Shown piece by piece: positions 22,690 through 33,650 of a stretch of 64,000 bases of DNA. The DNA lies in assembly GCA_026018925.1 (NCBI GenBank), contig JAKSZU010000013.1, forward strand, positions 78,295,791 to 78,359,790, in the 5' to 3' direction. The DNA comes from Tupaia tana. Its lineage: Eukaryota > Chordata > Mammalia > Scandentia > Tupaiidae. Position 1 is the first letter of the stretch. Each line of letters opens with the position of its first letter. Position numbers and translations under genes: made by a program. Below the pieces are notes generated by a model. That model made no database searches. It was not told the origin of the DNA and was given only the letters and a program-made list of their open reading frames with translations.

Positions 22690-23015
22690 TTTGACCTTTA
22701 TTTTTTTATTTTAAATTTATTTATTTTACACTCATTCACTGTACATTATTGCAGCACACACAATGAATTTTTCCCATCCAGAATACACTGCAAATTGGCT
22801 TAATCAAAGATACATGTTATCTTCAACAAATAATGTCCCATTTTTTATTTCTTATATATTTTACTTCTTTTTTCCTTTGATTCCCTCTCTGTCTCACCCT
22901 CTGCCATTTCCCACCCTCCTCCCTCACTGCATCTGGTATCTACAGTTGCTTTCCACTGCATCTGGTATCTACAGTTGCTTTCCATTTTTTTCCCCCACAT
23001 TGTATTGATTCACAA
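22690..23015 (-). mobile_element. L1 3' UTR-like fragment (probable)
   Basis: Shares layout with the L1 3' UTR pieces at 31.5 and 58.4 kb: 'tatcttcaacaaataatgtc', then a polypyrimidine segment and 'catctggtatctacag'. More diverged than those two. It includes a perfect 29-base tandem duplication at 22926-22983. Confidence 0.5.
22926..22983. repeat. 29-base perfect tandem duplication
   Basis: Two identical units beginning actgcatctggtatctac at 22926 and 22955. Within an L1 3' UTR-like fragment. Confidence 0.9.
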
Positions 23016-23246
23016 AAGATCTTAATTAAATTAAATACTTTCAATAGTAAGTACAGTTAATATAAACATATCTATAAACACATGTCTGGCTTAAGGCATA
23101 AAACTCACTGAGTAGAATAAACATAGTATGAAGTAACACCTAGCTGGGCCTGTATAGCTTACTGTGGTCATTAAGTAGGTTTTTTTTAAAAAAAAAAATT
23201 ATTTTTTTATGTATATATTTTTTTTAATTTCAAGAAAAGCAGTTTT

Positions 23247-23512
23247 GGGATCAGTAGTCAGCATAATGGCTATGTCGCTGGACTCTCATGTAGTCGACCA
23301 CGGTTCCAGTCCCGGAGCCTTTGGCTTAAAAACTCATGCCGGGCGCATGTGCGTGTGTAACCAAGATCCCAATAGGAGAATGGAGAAGGGATTGTGGCAT
23401 GGCCATCCCCCCTGGGGGGTGATTTCTTGCTTTCTGTCTCTCTGGCGAGTGCACGTACCCTATAGCAAAAACCTCTCCAAAAAAAAAAAAAAAAAGAAAG
23501 AAAGAAAAAGAA
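23247..23512 (+). repeat. SINE-A copy with 15-base target-site duplication
   Basis: Forward SINE-A from 'gggatcagtagtcagcataa' to 'cctatagcaaaaacctctcc' and an A tail that has gained AAAG repeats. Flanks repeat aagaaaagcagtttt exactly (23232-23246 and 23513-23527). Confidence 0.9.
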
Positions 23513-23699
23513 AAGAAAAGCAGTTTTAGCTTTATTAAATCAAAATTTAAAAAGTTAGGTAAAATTTGCTTAAGACTTAAAGCTAGGAAAATAGTTAGGA
23601 TTCTGTTCAAATAGTAGGTAGATAATAAAAGCTCAAAAAACAGATATGGAGAAACCTAAAATCTAGTAAAAAGTGCACTGTAATTTTTTTCCTGAAACA

Positions 23700-24468
23700 T
23701 TTTTTTTTTCTCTCCATTTCTCCTTTTACTAAAGAGCAATATAAACTAATTCACAAAAAAAAGTTTAGTCTCAATTTGGTCTGTTATTTGCACAACGTCC
23801 CACGAGAGTATTGTTGATTTAGTTGGCCTTGCTGGAAACTTCTGTAAGGAACTTCAGATTAGACTTTTTAAAACAGCTACTGAGCTAAGTCAGGAATTCA
23901 CCATCTGACTGTGCCTTTAAGTACCTGTACTTGGGAGTTTTCTAGGCCTGTCAGGAAGTGACATTCTTTACCTACCTGTCAGGTAGAACTGTTTATGGTA
24001 CCAGGCAATCTTTCCAAGAGCTTCTGTTGGCTTTCCTGAGATCTACCTTAATTCCTTAGCTTTCTGATCATATCTTCATATATGACGTTCCAGTCAAAGC
24101 CCTGGCAATAGCCAGTATTTTTCAATTTCTGATGCAAGGCAACAGATATTATTGAGTTTATGCAAATAACCATTCTGTCACAAAATAAGAATGCTCACAA
24201 ATATTTTCCAATTTCAGAGGTGTCAGGAAGGGAGAAAAGTTTGTTTATATTAAAAAATGTTTTAACAAATTGCTAAAAAAATTGCTAAATCTATCAACAG
24301 CTAAAAAGAAAACAAAAATCCTTAAATCTGAAAGACAAAGCATAGAAGAAAATCAGTAATATTTTAGTCAAAAATCATAAAATTCTTTCACCAGTTTAGT
24401 CTCATGTAATTAATCTCTCTTCTGTTGAATTTGCAGTGTTACATCTTTCCGTTTAAATCCTGGAAGTT
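23700..24468. other. AT-rich sequence of unknown origin next to an ORF1-only L1
   Basis: No gene. It may be the 3' region of the L1 remnant to its right, since it lies where ORF2 or a 3' UTR would be expected, but I recognise no ORF2 sequence in it. Confidence 0.4.
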
Positions 24469-25590
24469 AACATTCAATGATATTACTGATATTTCTCAGC
24501 TTGTTCCTACCATTAAGTTGGCCATTTTCATGGTTGTTTTTTGTTCTCTTATTTCTGTCTGTCTTTAGTTTTCCTGGTATAGTACTCCTCTCAGAACTTG
24601 AAGAGCTGGTCTAGTGTTGGTAAATTCTTTCAGGTTTTGTTTATCTGAGAATGTTTTTTACCTTTCTTCCCATATGAAGGATAATCTCGCTAGGTATAGT
24701 ATACTTGGTTGAAATTGTTTTTCATTGAACACTTTGATTATATTTTCCCATTCTTTCCTTGCTTGCATTGCTTTCGATGAGAGATCCAACGTTAGCCTCA
24801 TGGGATAACCTTTGTAAGTAACTTGACATTTCCCTCTTGCCGATTTTAGTATTTTGTCTGTGATTTTGGCCAATCTGGGTAAGATTTGCCTTGGAGAAAA
24901 TCTTCTTGGGTTGATTGTATGTGGGGTCCTTTGTATTTCTTGGGTCTGGATATTTGAATGCTTCTCTAGGTTTGGTAAGTTTTTTTTCCAGGATTTCATG
25001 GAATAGGTTATCAATGCCCTTATTAATTTCTTCACCTTCTAGGATATTAATTATCCAGATGTTTGGGCACTTAATGATATCTAGCATTTCTTGTATTTTA
25101 TTCTCATTTTGGGGGAGTGATTTTTTTCAGTCGTCTTGGTGGTTTTTTTCTAGGTCAGAGGTTTTGTCTTCTGTATTAAAGATTCGATCTTTTGCATGGT
25201 CTAATCTGTTTTTAATACTTTCGAGGGAGATTTTGATTTCCCGTGTTATAGCCTTCATCTCTAACAGCTCCATTTGATTATTTTTTATGGTATTTCTTCT
25301 TACAAATTGTGGAAGAACTTCCTTATCTCCTGGAACTCATTGTCTTTCTTTTCTTGTATCTTCTGGAACTTGTCTCTCTTTTCTTCCATCTCAATTAGTT
25401 TTGTCACTGTGAACATTCTGAATTCTTTATCTGATATTTCCACGAGTTCTATTGTACTGGCTGTGGATGATGAAGGGTTGTTTGCCAATTTGATATCTGT
25501 ACTTTCTACACCTATCATCTCTTATTTTCTTCCCAATTCTTTGCATTCTAAGAACTTTTGAATTTGCTTTTATGCCATGAATTTGATTTT
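24469..25590 (-). pseudogene. L1 ORF1 remnant without ORF2
   Basis: Minus-strand frames 24658-25035 and 24722-25087 translate to the ORF1p RNA-binding and C-terminal regions: QTQEIQRTPHTINPRRFSPR, then CQVTYKGYPMRLTLDL and MQARKEWENIIKVFNEKQFQ. The 25300-25518 frame is coiled-coil-like (EMEEKRDKFQKIQEKKDNEF). The DNA aligns with 11467-12770, starting at the shared 'taacattcaatg', but no endonuclease or reverse transcriptase sequence follows on the 3' side. It resembles the half-L1 (HAL1) layout or a 3' deletion. Confidence 0.75.
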
Positions 25591-26261
25591 TTTTTACGGT
25601 GTCTACTATTATGTTCTCTACTTCTAATGTATATTTGGTTCCAATATTTTATTTTTACTTTCCTTCTTATCTCAGAAAGCACACACATGCTCACTGTGGT
25701 AACAAGCTTAATCAGGGATCAAAATCTATGGTCAGCCATATGGTTTTCATAACTGCAGTTCAGTTTGCTACTGAATGTATCACCAGGCTGGGTGATTTCT
25801 AATTTAAATTTTTAGATCAAAGAGCATACATTGTATAACTTCAGACCTTCAAAATTTATCAAAATTTGTACGATGTCTTAACATATAGTCTATCTTGGTG
25901 GTTTTACCATCGGTGCTTGAAATATAATGTGTCATTTGCAGTTTGGTGTAAAAATTCCTTAAATACGAAGTAGGTACAGATAAATATATCCAGTTATTTA
26001 GTCTATAGATCTACTTGTTTATGTCTTATTTCCTATGATTTTCTTAAAGAGGGATGTTAAACTCTTCTACTGCAATGGTGGAATCATATTCTCCCTTTAC
26101 TATATCTTGCCAATTTTTAATTAACATGTTTTAAATCTTAGTTATTAGACACATGCACATTTATGATTGCTATTCTTTCCTAATGAATTAATCTTTTTAT
26201 TATTATGAATTGTTATTCATTATTTTTTGATAATACTCTTGATTTTTTTTTGTTTAATTTT

Positions 26262-26455
26262 AATTTTTTAAGACAGAGTCTTGTGATCCTACTGTCTCAA
26301 CCATCTAAGTAACTTTGATATGCACACCTTGCCTGATTCTTTCAGGCAGGGTCTCACTATAGTATTCACATTGATTGTGAGTGTGAAATTCTCTTGCTTC
26401 AGCCTACCAAATAGCTAGGATTAAAGACATATCACCATACTCAGCTTTCAGGGGC
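26262..26455 (-). repeat. 7SL-RNA-derived SINE, apparently two monomers
   Basis: Inverted on the + strand. Right monomer: 'ggcagggtctcactatag', 'cttgcttcagcctaccaaat', 'agctaggattaaagacatat'. Left monomer: 'aagacagagtcttgtgatcc', 'ctgtctcaaccatctaagta'. Both match the antisense Alu/B1 signature of 'cctcagcctcccaagtagctgggatta' in decayed form. It sits inside the ancient L1. Confidence 0.65.
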
Positions 26456-26734
26456 TGGAAATTCAATGTAGGACTTCCAGATGGCCTCAGCCTGCCAAGA
26501 AACAGCATCAACTAAAACATGCTACTGTGGGTAGGCTCTTGACATCTATTTTATTTGATCTTATTACAGTCATTGCTGTCTTACTATGAAAATGCTTTAT
26601 ATTTTTTGGTATGTATTTATCCATTTACTTTCAACCTTTTAATTTATATTTAAGATATGTCTCATAAACATTTAGTTGGTTGTTTTTTAATCTACACTGA
26701 TGATCTGGTCCTTTTATTAAATGCTTTTTTTCTT

Positions 26735-26990
26735 CATTCGTGATACAGCATGTATGGATGAATGAGAGAGAACTAGAGAGAAAGGAAGAGAGAGACAGAG
26801 AGATATGAGCATCTTCCATAAGGTCTAGTCAAGTTGTGATCCCTTTCCTCTAGCTCAGGATCTTGGGTACTTGTGTGGGTGCCCAGCAAGGTTCAGGCCA
26901 ATCAGACCAGAGATTCAAATGGTATTCGCCACATGAGATCCAGCTTCTACTGAGCAGCTCTTTACTACTGTGACACAGAGCTGGACCATA
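26735..26990 (-). repeat. SINE-C/D-like copy
   Basis: Inverted body with GAGA purine run, 'gcatcttccataaggtctag', 'ctaatgag'-type decay and a closing 'ctactgtgacacagagctgg'. Old and CpG-poor. Confidence 0.55.
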
Positions 26991-27094
26991 TACTTTTTAA
27001 TTGGAATCTTTAGACCATTAACATTTAATGTAATTTTGATAGAGTTGCATTTAGGCTACCATTTTGTCCATTGTGTTTAACTAGTCCTGCTTTC

Positions 27095-27437
27095 TTTCTT
27101 TTTTTTTTTTTTTTAAGTTTTTGTGTTTGTTTGTTTGTTTTTTGCCTAGGGTATGTGCACTAGTGGGGGGTGGGGAGGGAGGGAGGAAAGGAGGGAGGGA
27201 ATGGGGAAAAGAAGGAGAAATAGACACACAGAGAGAAATAGACAGGGAGAAAGTGAGAAATCACCCCCAGGGAGGATGGCCATGCCACAATCCTTTTTTC
27301 TCCGTTGTCCTTCCAGGATCTTGGGCATGCATGTACATTCACCTGGAGTGATTTTCAAGCCATCGGGTCCAGGACTTGAAACACGGTCAGTCATGTGGGA
27401 GTCCAGCTTTGTAACTGCTGCACCATCTGCTGCCCCC
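27095..27437 (-). repeat. SINE-A copy with expanded purine tract
   Basis: Inverted SINE-A with 'agtgagaaatcacccccagg' and a closing 'gcaccatctgctgcccc'. The purine block (27164-27235) is expanded and G-rich, with many GGG runs. Confidence 0.75.
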
Positions 27438-27607
27438 TGTCCTGCCCTCTTTGGGATCACTTCAATGTCTGAATTTCTATTATAGGACATTCATTGGTTT
27501 GAAATTATACTCCTGTGCATTTCAAAAAGAAACTTGCTCTAAACATTCTCAACTGTTCATAGCTTATGTAATATTTAAAAAAAAAAAAAAAAAGAAAAAA
27601 GAAAAAA

Positions 27608-27862
27608 AAGATGATCCATGGCCTGGTGCCTAAGGTGGCAGGATCCTGTAAGACCAACAATACAATTTGAGCCCTAGAACTAGTAGTTTGGAAAACATGC
27701 TAAGAGTATGTGTGTGTATGCTCCCAAAATCATGAAAGGAAGGAAAAATAGAGGAAAATGGATTGAGACATGGCCTTGACCCATGGGGGTGCTTTCTCAC
27801 TTTCTCGAACTCTGTCTCTTTCCTATGATCCTATGCAAACATCCTCTGTCAAATTTAAAAAA
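27608..27862 (+). repeat. SINE-C copy
   Basis: Starts 'gatgatccatggcctggtgc', body 'atagaggaaaatggattgag' and 'ggccttgacccatgggggtg', tail 'tcaaatttaaaaaataaata'. Confidence 0.65.
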
Positions 27863-27879
27863 TAAATAGAGATTCAGGC

Positions 27880-28045
27880 ACAGGCAGGTAGTATGGTAGT
27901 TAAGGCACTGGACCCCCACATTACTGAATGCAGTTAGAGTCTCAGACCTGGTGACTTGCTTTTCCACTTTCTTTCTCTCTTTTTCTCTCTGGTGAGCAGA
28001 TAGGGTCAATAGCAAATTAAAAAGTAATAAATAATTTTTTTTAGA
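27880..28045 (+). repeat. SINE-B copy
   Basis: Head 'caggcaggtagtatggtagt', 'aaggcactggacccccaca', pyrimidine run, AT-rich tail. It follows a SINE-C copy after about 20 bases. Confidence 0.75.
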
Positions 28046-28146
28046 AACAGAAATATTATATATATAAGGCCATGTACTTTACATTATACCATCCTTTAAG
28101 TTACAGTTGTCACATATATCTAAGTACATTGAAAATCTCACAAGAG

Positions 28147-28315
28147 GGGCCAGCAGGTGGCATGGTGGTTGAAGTGCTAGAATCCCATATCGCTGAGTGC
28201 AGTTCAACTCCTGGACCTGGTAGCTTGTGTTATTACTTTGTCTGTCTATCTCTCTCTGTCTGGTCAAAATAAAAAATAATAATAAAGAAAATAAATAATT
28301 CCTTAAAAAAACACA
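28147..28315 (+). repeat. SINE-B copy
   Basis: Head 'ggggccagcaggtggcatgg' is close to the group consensus; 'tctctctctgtctggtcaaa' and an AAT-rich tail follow. Confidence 0.8.
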
Positions 28316-28689
28316 CAAGATAATGTTACACTTTTTGCTATGGAAGAATCATTTGTATTCTAAAGAAACCCAAAGGAAAAAGTATATTTGTACATATATG
28401 TGCCATTATATATGATACTCTATACTCATTTCTGAAAATTCGAGATTCTTAGTGGTATCTCAACCCAGAGTTCTTTCACTATGATTCTGGTGTTGACAGA
28501 TTCACCAGTTTTTCATTATCTAAACATGTCTTTATCTCAGTTTAATTTTTGAAGAACATTTTGTTGAATTTAGAATTCTGGGCTGGTAGTTATTTTCTTT
28601 TAAAACTTTAAAGATGTTACATTTTTTTCTAGCCTTCATGGTTCTTTCCTTCACTTATTCATTCATTAAGTATTCTTTAAAGTTTCTTT

Positions 28690-28805
28690 CTTTTTTTCAA
28701 GTGACACATTCAGCAGGTCTGGTTACATGTAGAGAACATGAACCTGGGACCTTCCCACATGGATCTAGTTGCATTACTGCTCCACAACCATTTAGTCCTG
28801 AGACC
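28690..28805 (-). repeat. SINE-D-like fragment
   Basis: Shares 'gtagagaacatgaacctggg' and 'ccttcccacatggatctagt' with the SINE-D copies at 30.3 and 61.6 kb. Inserted into the ancient L1. Confidence 0.5.
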
Positions 28806-29005
28806 AACTTACTTTTTTTTTGGTCTCTTAATATAAAGACTATTATACAGACTGGATTTTGTTGTATTTCTCTAAAGAGTGTTGATATTTTCATTTTAAC
28901 AGGGAACCAGTTTTGTTTGACTTAAATTTAAAACTTTAATGCCTTTGGTTAGTGAAAGTTCAGAACTAAGTTTATTTCTATAAGCCTTAACTGCCAGCTG
29001 CTTTT

Positions 29006-29041
<36 letters not shown>

Positions 29042-29565
29042 GATTATGTCCATGGGGCTCAAACATAGTTACACAATGGAAATTTCCTTTGATCCACTCA
29101 TACATGGTTTGGGAGCTTGCCAGAGGCTTGGGCTGTTTCAGCACAGGATTCGGTGTTTTTATTTCCTGGATTTTTCTCCTCTCATTCTCTAGTTCAGTTT
29201 CTATGAGATTTTTCCTTCTGGTTTCTTCAGCCAGAAAAATAACAGACTTTTATTTTTTTTTTGGATGGGGGGGGAGGTGTTGGGATAGTGGGAATTTTAG
29301 CCACACCACATTGGTTGTGACTCTGCCTTCAGGTAATATCTACAAAGACAAGAATTCTCTTTGTGCTGCTGGTTTCTTGCTACAAGTTTGATTGCCCTGC
29401 AATAGACACCTGTTTTAATTTTTTTTTTTTTTTTCAGTTCCTGGAGCCCTCCAGCATTTGGATTTTTTTTCTTCTGGCATTTATATTAATAAATTTTATT
29501 TATGGGAGGATAAGTTAGGCACTCACTCCTTCATGTCAAAAAGAAAACCTTGTATTTTGTTTTCT

Positions 29566-29828
29566 TTTTTTTTGGAGAGGTTTTTTGCTATAGGGCGTGT
29601 GAGCTCTCCAGACAGACAGAGAGAGACATAGAGACAGAAAGCGAGAAATCACCCCCCAGGGGGGATGGTCACGCCGCAATCCCTTCTCCTCCATTCTCCC
29701 CTCGGGATCTTGGGCACGCACGCACTCGCGCCCGGCGTGAGTTTTAAGCCACCGGGTCCGGGACGCGAACTGCGGTCGACTACGTGGGAGTCCAGCGACA
29801 TAGCCATTACGCTAACTGCTGGTTCCCG
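29566..29828 (-). repeat. SINE-A copy, young, with target-site duplication
   Basis: Inverted SINE-A with many CpGs intact ('gggcacgcacgcactcgcgc', 'gtccgggacgcgaactgcgg'). The flanks repeat gtattttgttttct exactly (29552-29565 and 29828-29841). One of the least decayed copies. Confidence 0.92.
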
Positions 29829-29841
29829 TATTTTGTTTTCT

Positions 29842-30059
29842 ATCCTTGGAGGTCTATGATTTTTTTCTGGTACTTCCTTCATTAATTTCCATTTTACTAA
29901 AGCTAGACTAATTGGGTTTCTGTTTCTTGAAAAAAACATAAGAGAAGCCATTTATTAGGGAGTCCAGGACTACTATAAACTTGGCAGAATGATGAAGTGG
30001 CAAAGACATAGTTTTGAAAAACAGACATACCACTGTATTTCAGCTATTTGACTTAAAGA
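29842..30059. other. Unassigned sequence
   Basis: No gene or repeat recognised. Confidence 0.4.
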
Positions 30060-30260
30060 AATATTTGTTACTTATCTATTGTTTTATAACAAATTACTTA
30101 AAAACTTATTAAATTAAAACTAGAAACATTTGTGTCCCATAGATTTGAAGGGTCAAGAGTTTGGGAACTATTTAAATGGATGATTCTGTCTCAGGATCTC
30201 TCATGGGGTTGGAGTGAAGTTGTCAGACAGGATTGTAGTGCTAATGACATGACTGGGACT
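30060..30260 (+). repeat. Ancient interspersed repeat (family uncertain)
   Basis: Follows a common order: 'ttgttttataacaaattac', 'tgtcccatagatttgaaggg', 'tctcaggatctctcatgggg'. Strongly diverged. Confidence 0.5.
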
Positions 30261-30299
30261 AGACTATCCGTTTTATTTTAACCCCTTTAAAGTTCATTA

Positions 30300-30520
30300 T
30301 TGTCTTCATCAGTAAGAAAAACACAGAGAGATGTACTCCAGCAGGACCTTAACCCTGCAATCTACGCCCAGCCAGTCTTGGGTCATGTGCATGTGGATGT
30401 CTGTCCTATTCAGGGAGGTCTCTAGACATGAACCTAGAATCCTCCTATGTGGGTTAGCCTCACAGAGCTTTCTGTTTTACTGCTGTACATTGTTTAGTGT
30501 AAAGAAAATTCATTTCTGCA
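30300..30520 (-). repeat. SINE-D copy
   Basis: On +: 'tgggtcatgtgcatgtggat', 'cagggaggtctctagacatg', 'cctcctatgtgggttagcct', 'tttctgttttactgctgtac'. Shares this order with 61590-61820. Confidence 0.55.
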
Positions 30521-31109
30521 CTCGTTTGCTGTTATCAGAAGGCAGTTGGCAGAAAGCTTTAGGTTCTTGCCGCATAAACCTCTCCGTAGGGCTGCTCAAT
30601 GACTTGGCCTGCCCCAGAGAGCAAGTGATATGAGCAAGAGGAAGAGGAAGAAAGAGAGGGGTTAGCAGTTTATTCACATAAAAGAACCCCTTTCTTATGC
30701 TGCCCTTAGCAATTGACTGAGTTGCTTGGAATCTAAACTGCTAGGTCACTGGTTTGCTTACTGCGGTTTTCAAAGCACATGGTCATGTTGAGAAGCTATT
30801 GCGATGTCTCAGCACTATTCCCCAAAAGCTTTAAGCTGAGGTGGTTTTGTAGTTCTAAGGTAAATTTGAGATACCACAGAATTCTGAGCATCATTCTTTG
30901 ACGTGCTGATAGTCTGTTTTAGGCCTCTTGGAAGACCCCAACGAACACAGGGGCATGAAAGGTTAAGAGAATAGCCTGACTGAGTCCAGTGCTTTTTTTC
31001 CAGTCAACAGAATCCCTTCCCTTGCCCTATACTCCCTGCATAATTCCCACGGTACTACAATAGAAGGGTTTCCATACTGTTCTTTTTCCACAAGATGGCC
31101 AACCCATTT
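30521..31109. other. Unassigned single-copy-looking sequence
   Basis: No gene or repeat recognised; a GA-rich stretch lies at about 30632-30660. Confidence 0.4.
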
Positions 31110-31260
31110 CCATTTGTTTCATTTTTTTCAGTTGGCAGAGAGCATGTGCATTAGCCACTGACAGAGAGGGAGAGAGGGAGGGAGGGAGGGAGGACGACAA
31201 CCCTCCCCATGGGGTGTAGTCATGCTGCAATTATTTCCTCTATTTCTCTATTACTTCAAG
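31110..31260 (-). repeat. SINE-C fragment, interrupted
   Basis: Inverted tail and body only: 'gcagagagcatgtgcattag', GGGAGGGAGG purine run, 'catgctgcaattatttcctc'. The head is missing because another SINE-C copy lies directly to its right. Confidence 0.6.
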
Positions 31261-31261
31261 A

Positions 31262-31522
31262 TTTTTTTTTTTTTTTAAATTTTTCAGAAGGTGTGACTTG
31301 AGAGACAGAAAGATGAATCGAGGGAGGGAGTATTTCCCAATGCAGCATGGCCATGTCATAATCCCTTCTCCATTTCTCCATCCTGTCAGGATTTGGGGCA
31401 TGCACACACATATGCCCAGCATGTTTTTCAAGCTGTGGGGTCCAGGATTTGAATTGGAGTTTGCCATATGGAATGTGGCTCTCTCTGAATAGGGTTTAAC
31501 TGCTGTGCTTCTGGGCTGGTCC
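31262..31522 (-). repeat. SINE-C copy
   Basis: Poly(T), 'gcatggccatgtcataatcc', 'catttctccatcctgtcagg', 'tttttcaagctgtggggtcc', and 'ctgtgcttctgggctggtcc' as inverted head. Inserted next to or into the preceding SINE-C fragment. Confidence 0.7.
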
Positions 31523-31534
31523 TCATTACATTTT

Positions 31535-32088
31535 TTTTTTTTTTTAAAAAATTTATTTATTTAATTCCATTTTTGTTATTCCTTTATTTTTTTATTTCAT
31601 TTTCTTTTATACATTCAATCACATTATTATTTGGCTTACAAAACGGATATTTCAACAGGTGAACATTTCTCCCTAGTACAGTTGATAAAACTACAAAATA
31701 TCTTCAACAGATAATACCACATTTTTTTGTATCATTAATGTTTTGCCTCCCTATTTTCTTCTAAATGTCCTTCCTCAGACCCTCCTCTTTTACACACACT
31801 ATATCTGGTATTTACATCTATATACTGTGTTTCTATATCCTTTAGTCAATTAATTTCAGTCATGGAGTGCAGACACTCGGTATACAGTAAGTGGGGACAT
31901 ACAATGCCTCTCCTTCATAGCCTGTCTTGCTTCACTCAGCAGTAAATCTTCCATATTCATCCACTTCCTGTCAAAAGCCAGGGTTTTGTTGTTTTTTATG
32001 GCTGAATAGTATTCCACTGAGTATCTGTGCCACAGTTTTTCTATCCATCTGCTAGTGGGCATTTGGGTTGTTTCCATGTTGTTGTTGT
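31535..32088 (-). mobile_element. L1 3' end, 5'-truncated
   Basis: Poly(T) and AT-rich end, then a 3' UTR ('ttatacattcaatcacatta', 'gatatttcaacaggtgaaca') and the ORF2 C-terminus. A frame at 31856-32077 contains RYSVEYYSAIKNNKTLAFDR, the ORF2 terminus. This 3' UTR differs from the one at 9285-9570. Confidence 0.8.
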
Positions 32089-32089
32089 T

Positions 32090-32240
32090 ATTTTTTTAAT
32101 TTGACCAGAATGAGAGAGAGAGAGAGAGAGAGAAAGAAAGGGAAAGTAAGAAAGCAAGCCGCCAGGTCCAGGACTCGAACCGTGGTTGATCATGTGGGAG
32201 TCCAGCGCCTTTAACCATCATGCCACCTGTCAGCCCCCTT
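32090..32240 (-). repeat. SINE-B copy
   Basis: 'aatttgaccagaatgagaga', GA run, 'caggactcgaaccgtggttg' and 'catcatgccacctgtcagcc'. Lies at the truncated end of the L1 fragment. Confidence 0.8.
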
Positions 32241-33399
32241 ACTGCATTTTTAATCCTGAGGAAGAAATACTGGACTTCAGTAGTCAACTCTTATGAGGGT
32301 CACCTGGCTGACCCCATAGTGGGGGTGTTTCTTGTATTTCACTTCTGGGGTTTCCTATTCTCAATCTTTTTATATTTTTGGATCCATATTATTTTGACCA
32401 TGGACTTAATACAAAAGCTAACATTTTGGTTATAGCTGTGAACCTGAGAGAGTATCTAAATTCTGTGGGGCTTTTTCAGATCGGGAAGTTGCTGACCCGG
32501 TAGAATTATGCTCGCTTTTAAATTCCTGCACCTGTAACAACAGAAGCAGCCGCAGGAACAACAAAATTGTCTCTGAGGCAACCTGGAGAACCCTTTGAAC
32601 CTATCAATTGCATTGCCCCACTGTTTGTAGGAAAGATCCTGAAAGGAAAATAGGTGTCTTCTGGTCGCAGATATTTAACATGGCTCTATCAGATCTTACT
32701 TTGCCAGAGTAAGAAGTAAAGGAAACATGCTTATAAGAGTGCCTTTGGAACACTGTCATTTGTGTAAAGTAATGAATGAGAATAGTAACTGTGCACATGG
32801 AACTTGATCTGTCTTTCTATAGTACAGGAGTATGTAACCATGGTTTTCCAATTAAGATTATCTTTGAAATTCCTTTTCTGTTTGGTACCAAGTCCAGCTA
32901 CTGACCTGACATCTGATCCATGTTTCCTGCTTTGTTTTTGGCCAGGATGTCTGGCTATAATTCCACCCTCAAGGCCTAGGCAATAGAGATGCCTTAAACT
33001 GCCCCTTTCATTCATCTTACATCTTCAATATAGAAAGGTACCTCTGAAGCAATAAGAACATTCGGTAGCATGTCTGACTATTGCTAAAGAGCAAAGAGGA
33101 TATGGAAGGAATTGGCTGGCACCAATGTGCTATTACGCTTCCTCAGTTTCCCCAATGATTTGAATAATTTTGTCTGAAGAGACACAGGCTATAGTGTGGG
33201 CACTAACTCCCTGTAATCTTTCTGAACTAGGGAGTGTACTACTATGGCCTTTTCTGTGTTCTTCATGTCAAGAGAGCATCCTCGAACCCATAAGTTACCT
33301 TTTTTATATTCACAATGATGACCTCGCATCTCTCAGAAGCAGAGGAGAGCCCATTCTCTGATGCCTTTGAGTAGAGTCCCCTTGTTTATTTGGGCTGCA
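32241..33399. other. Unassigned single-copy-looking sequence
   Basis: No repeat recognised and no convincing exon. Possibly ordinary intergenic or intronic DNA. Confidence 0.4.
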
Positions 33400-33419
33400 T
33401 CGTTATCAGTCACTAATGC

Positions 33420-33650
33420 ATACTTTGGAGCTATTCCACCTGGGTTTGCATCCTAGCTCTGACACTATCTGTGTAGTCTTGGGCAGGTCCTATGCGCCTG
33501 TCTTTGTGCCTCATTTTTCTTATCTGAACAATGGGAATAATTATGGTACCAATGTTATATGATTATTATGAAGACTAAAAGAGTCAAAATACACAAACTG
33601 CTCAGAACTGGGCTTGGCGCTTAGTGAACACTGTAAGCATTAGTTGCTGT
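33420..33650 (+). repeat. MIR SINE
   Basis: Good order: 'ctagctctgacactatctgt', 'ttgggcaggtcctatg', 'cctcatttttcttatctgaa', 'acaatgggaataattatgg' and 'ggcttggcgcttagtgaaca'. Confidence 0.75.

Larger units (their letters stand above)
25810..29545 (-). mobile_element. Ancient L1 (ORF2 endonuclease, ORF1 and 5' region), split by seven later insertions
   Basis: Between SINEs, the + strand keeps an inverted L1 order: endonuclease-region words around 25860-26260 ('gttaaactcttctactgcaa'), 26540-26730 and 27000-27090 ('gaccattaacatttaatgta'), an ORF1-type block at 28560-28620 ('ttgaatttagaattctgggc'), and a 5' region at 28805-29545 ('taagccttaactgccagctg'). The fragments are collinear, so they look like a single old element pulled apart. 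No usable frame survives. Confidence 0.6.

Noticed and set aside
27153..27485. G/E/R-rich frame of 110 residues
   Set aside because: Expanded purine tract of a SINE-A copy.
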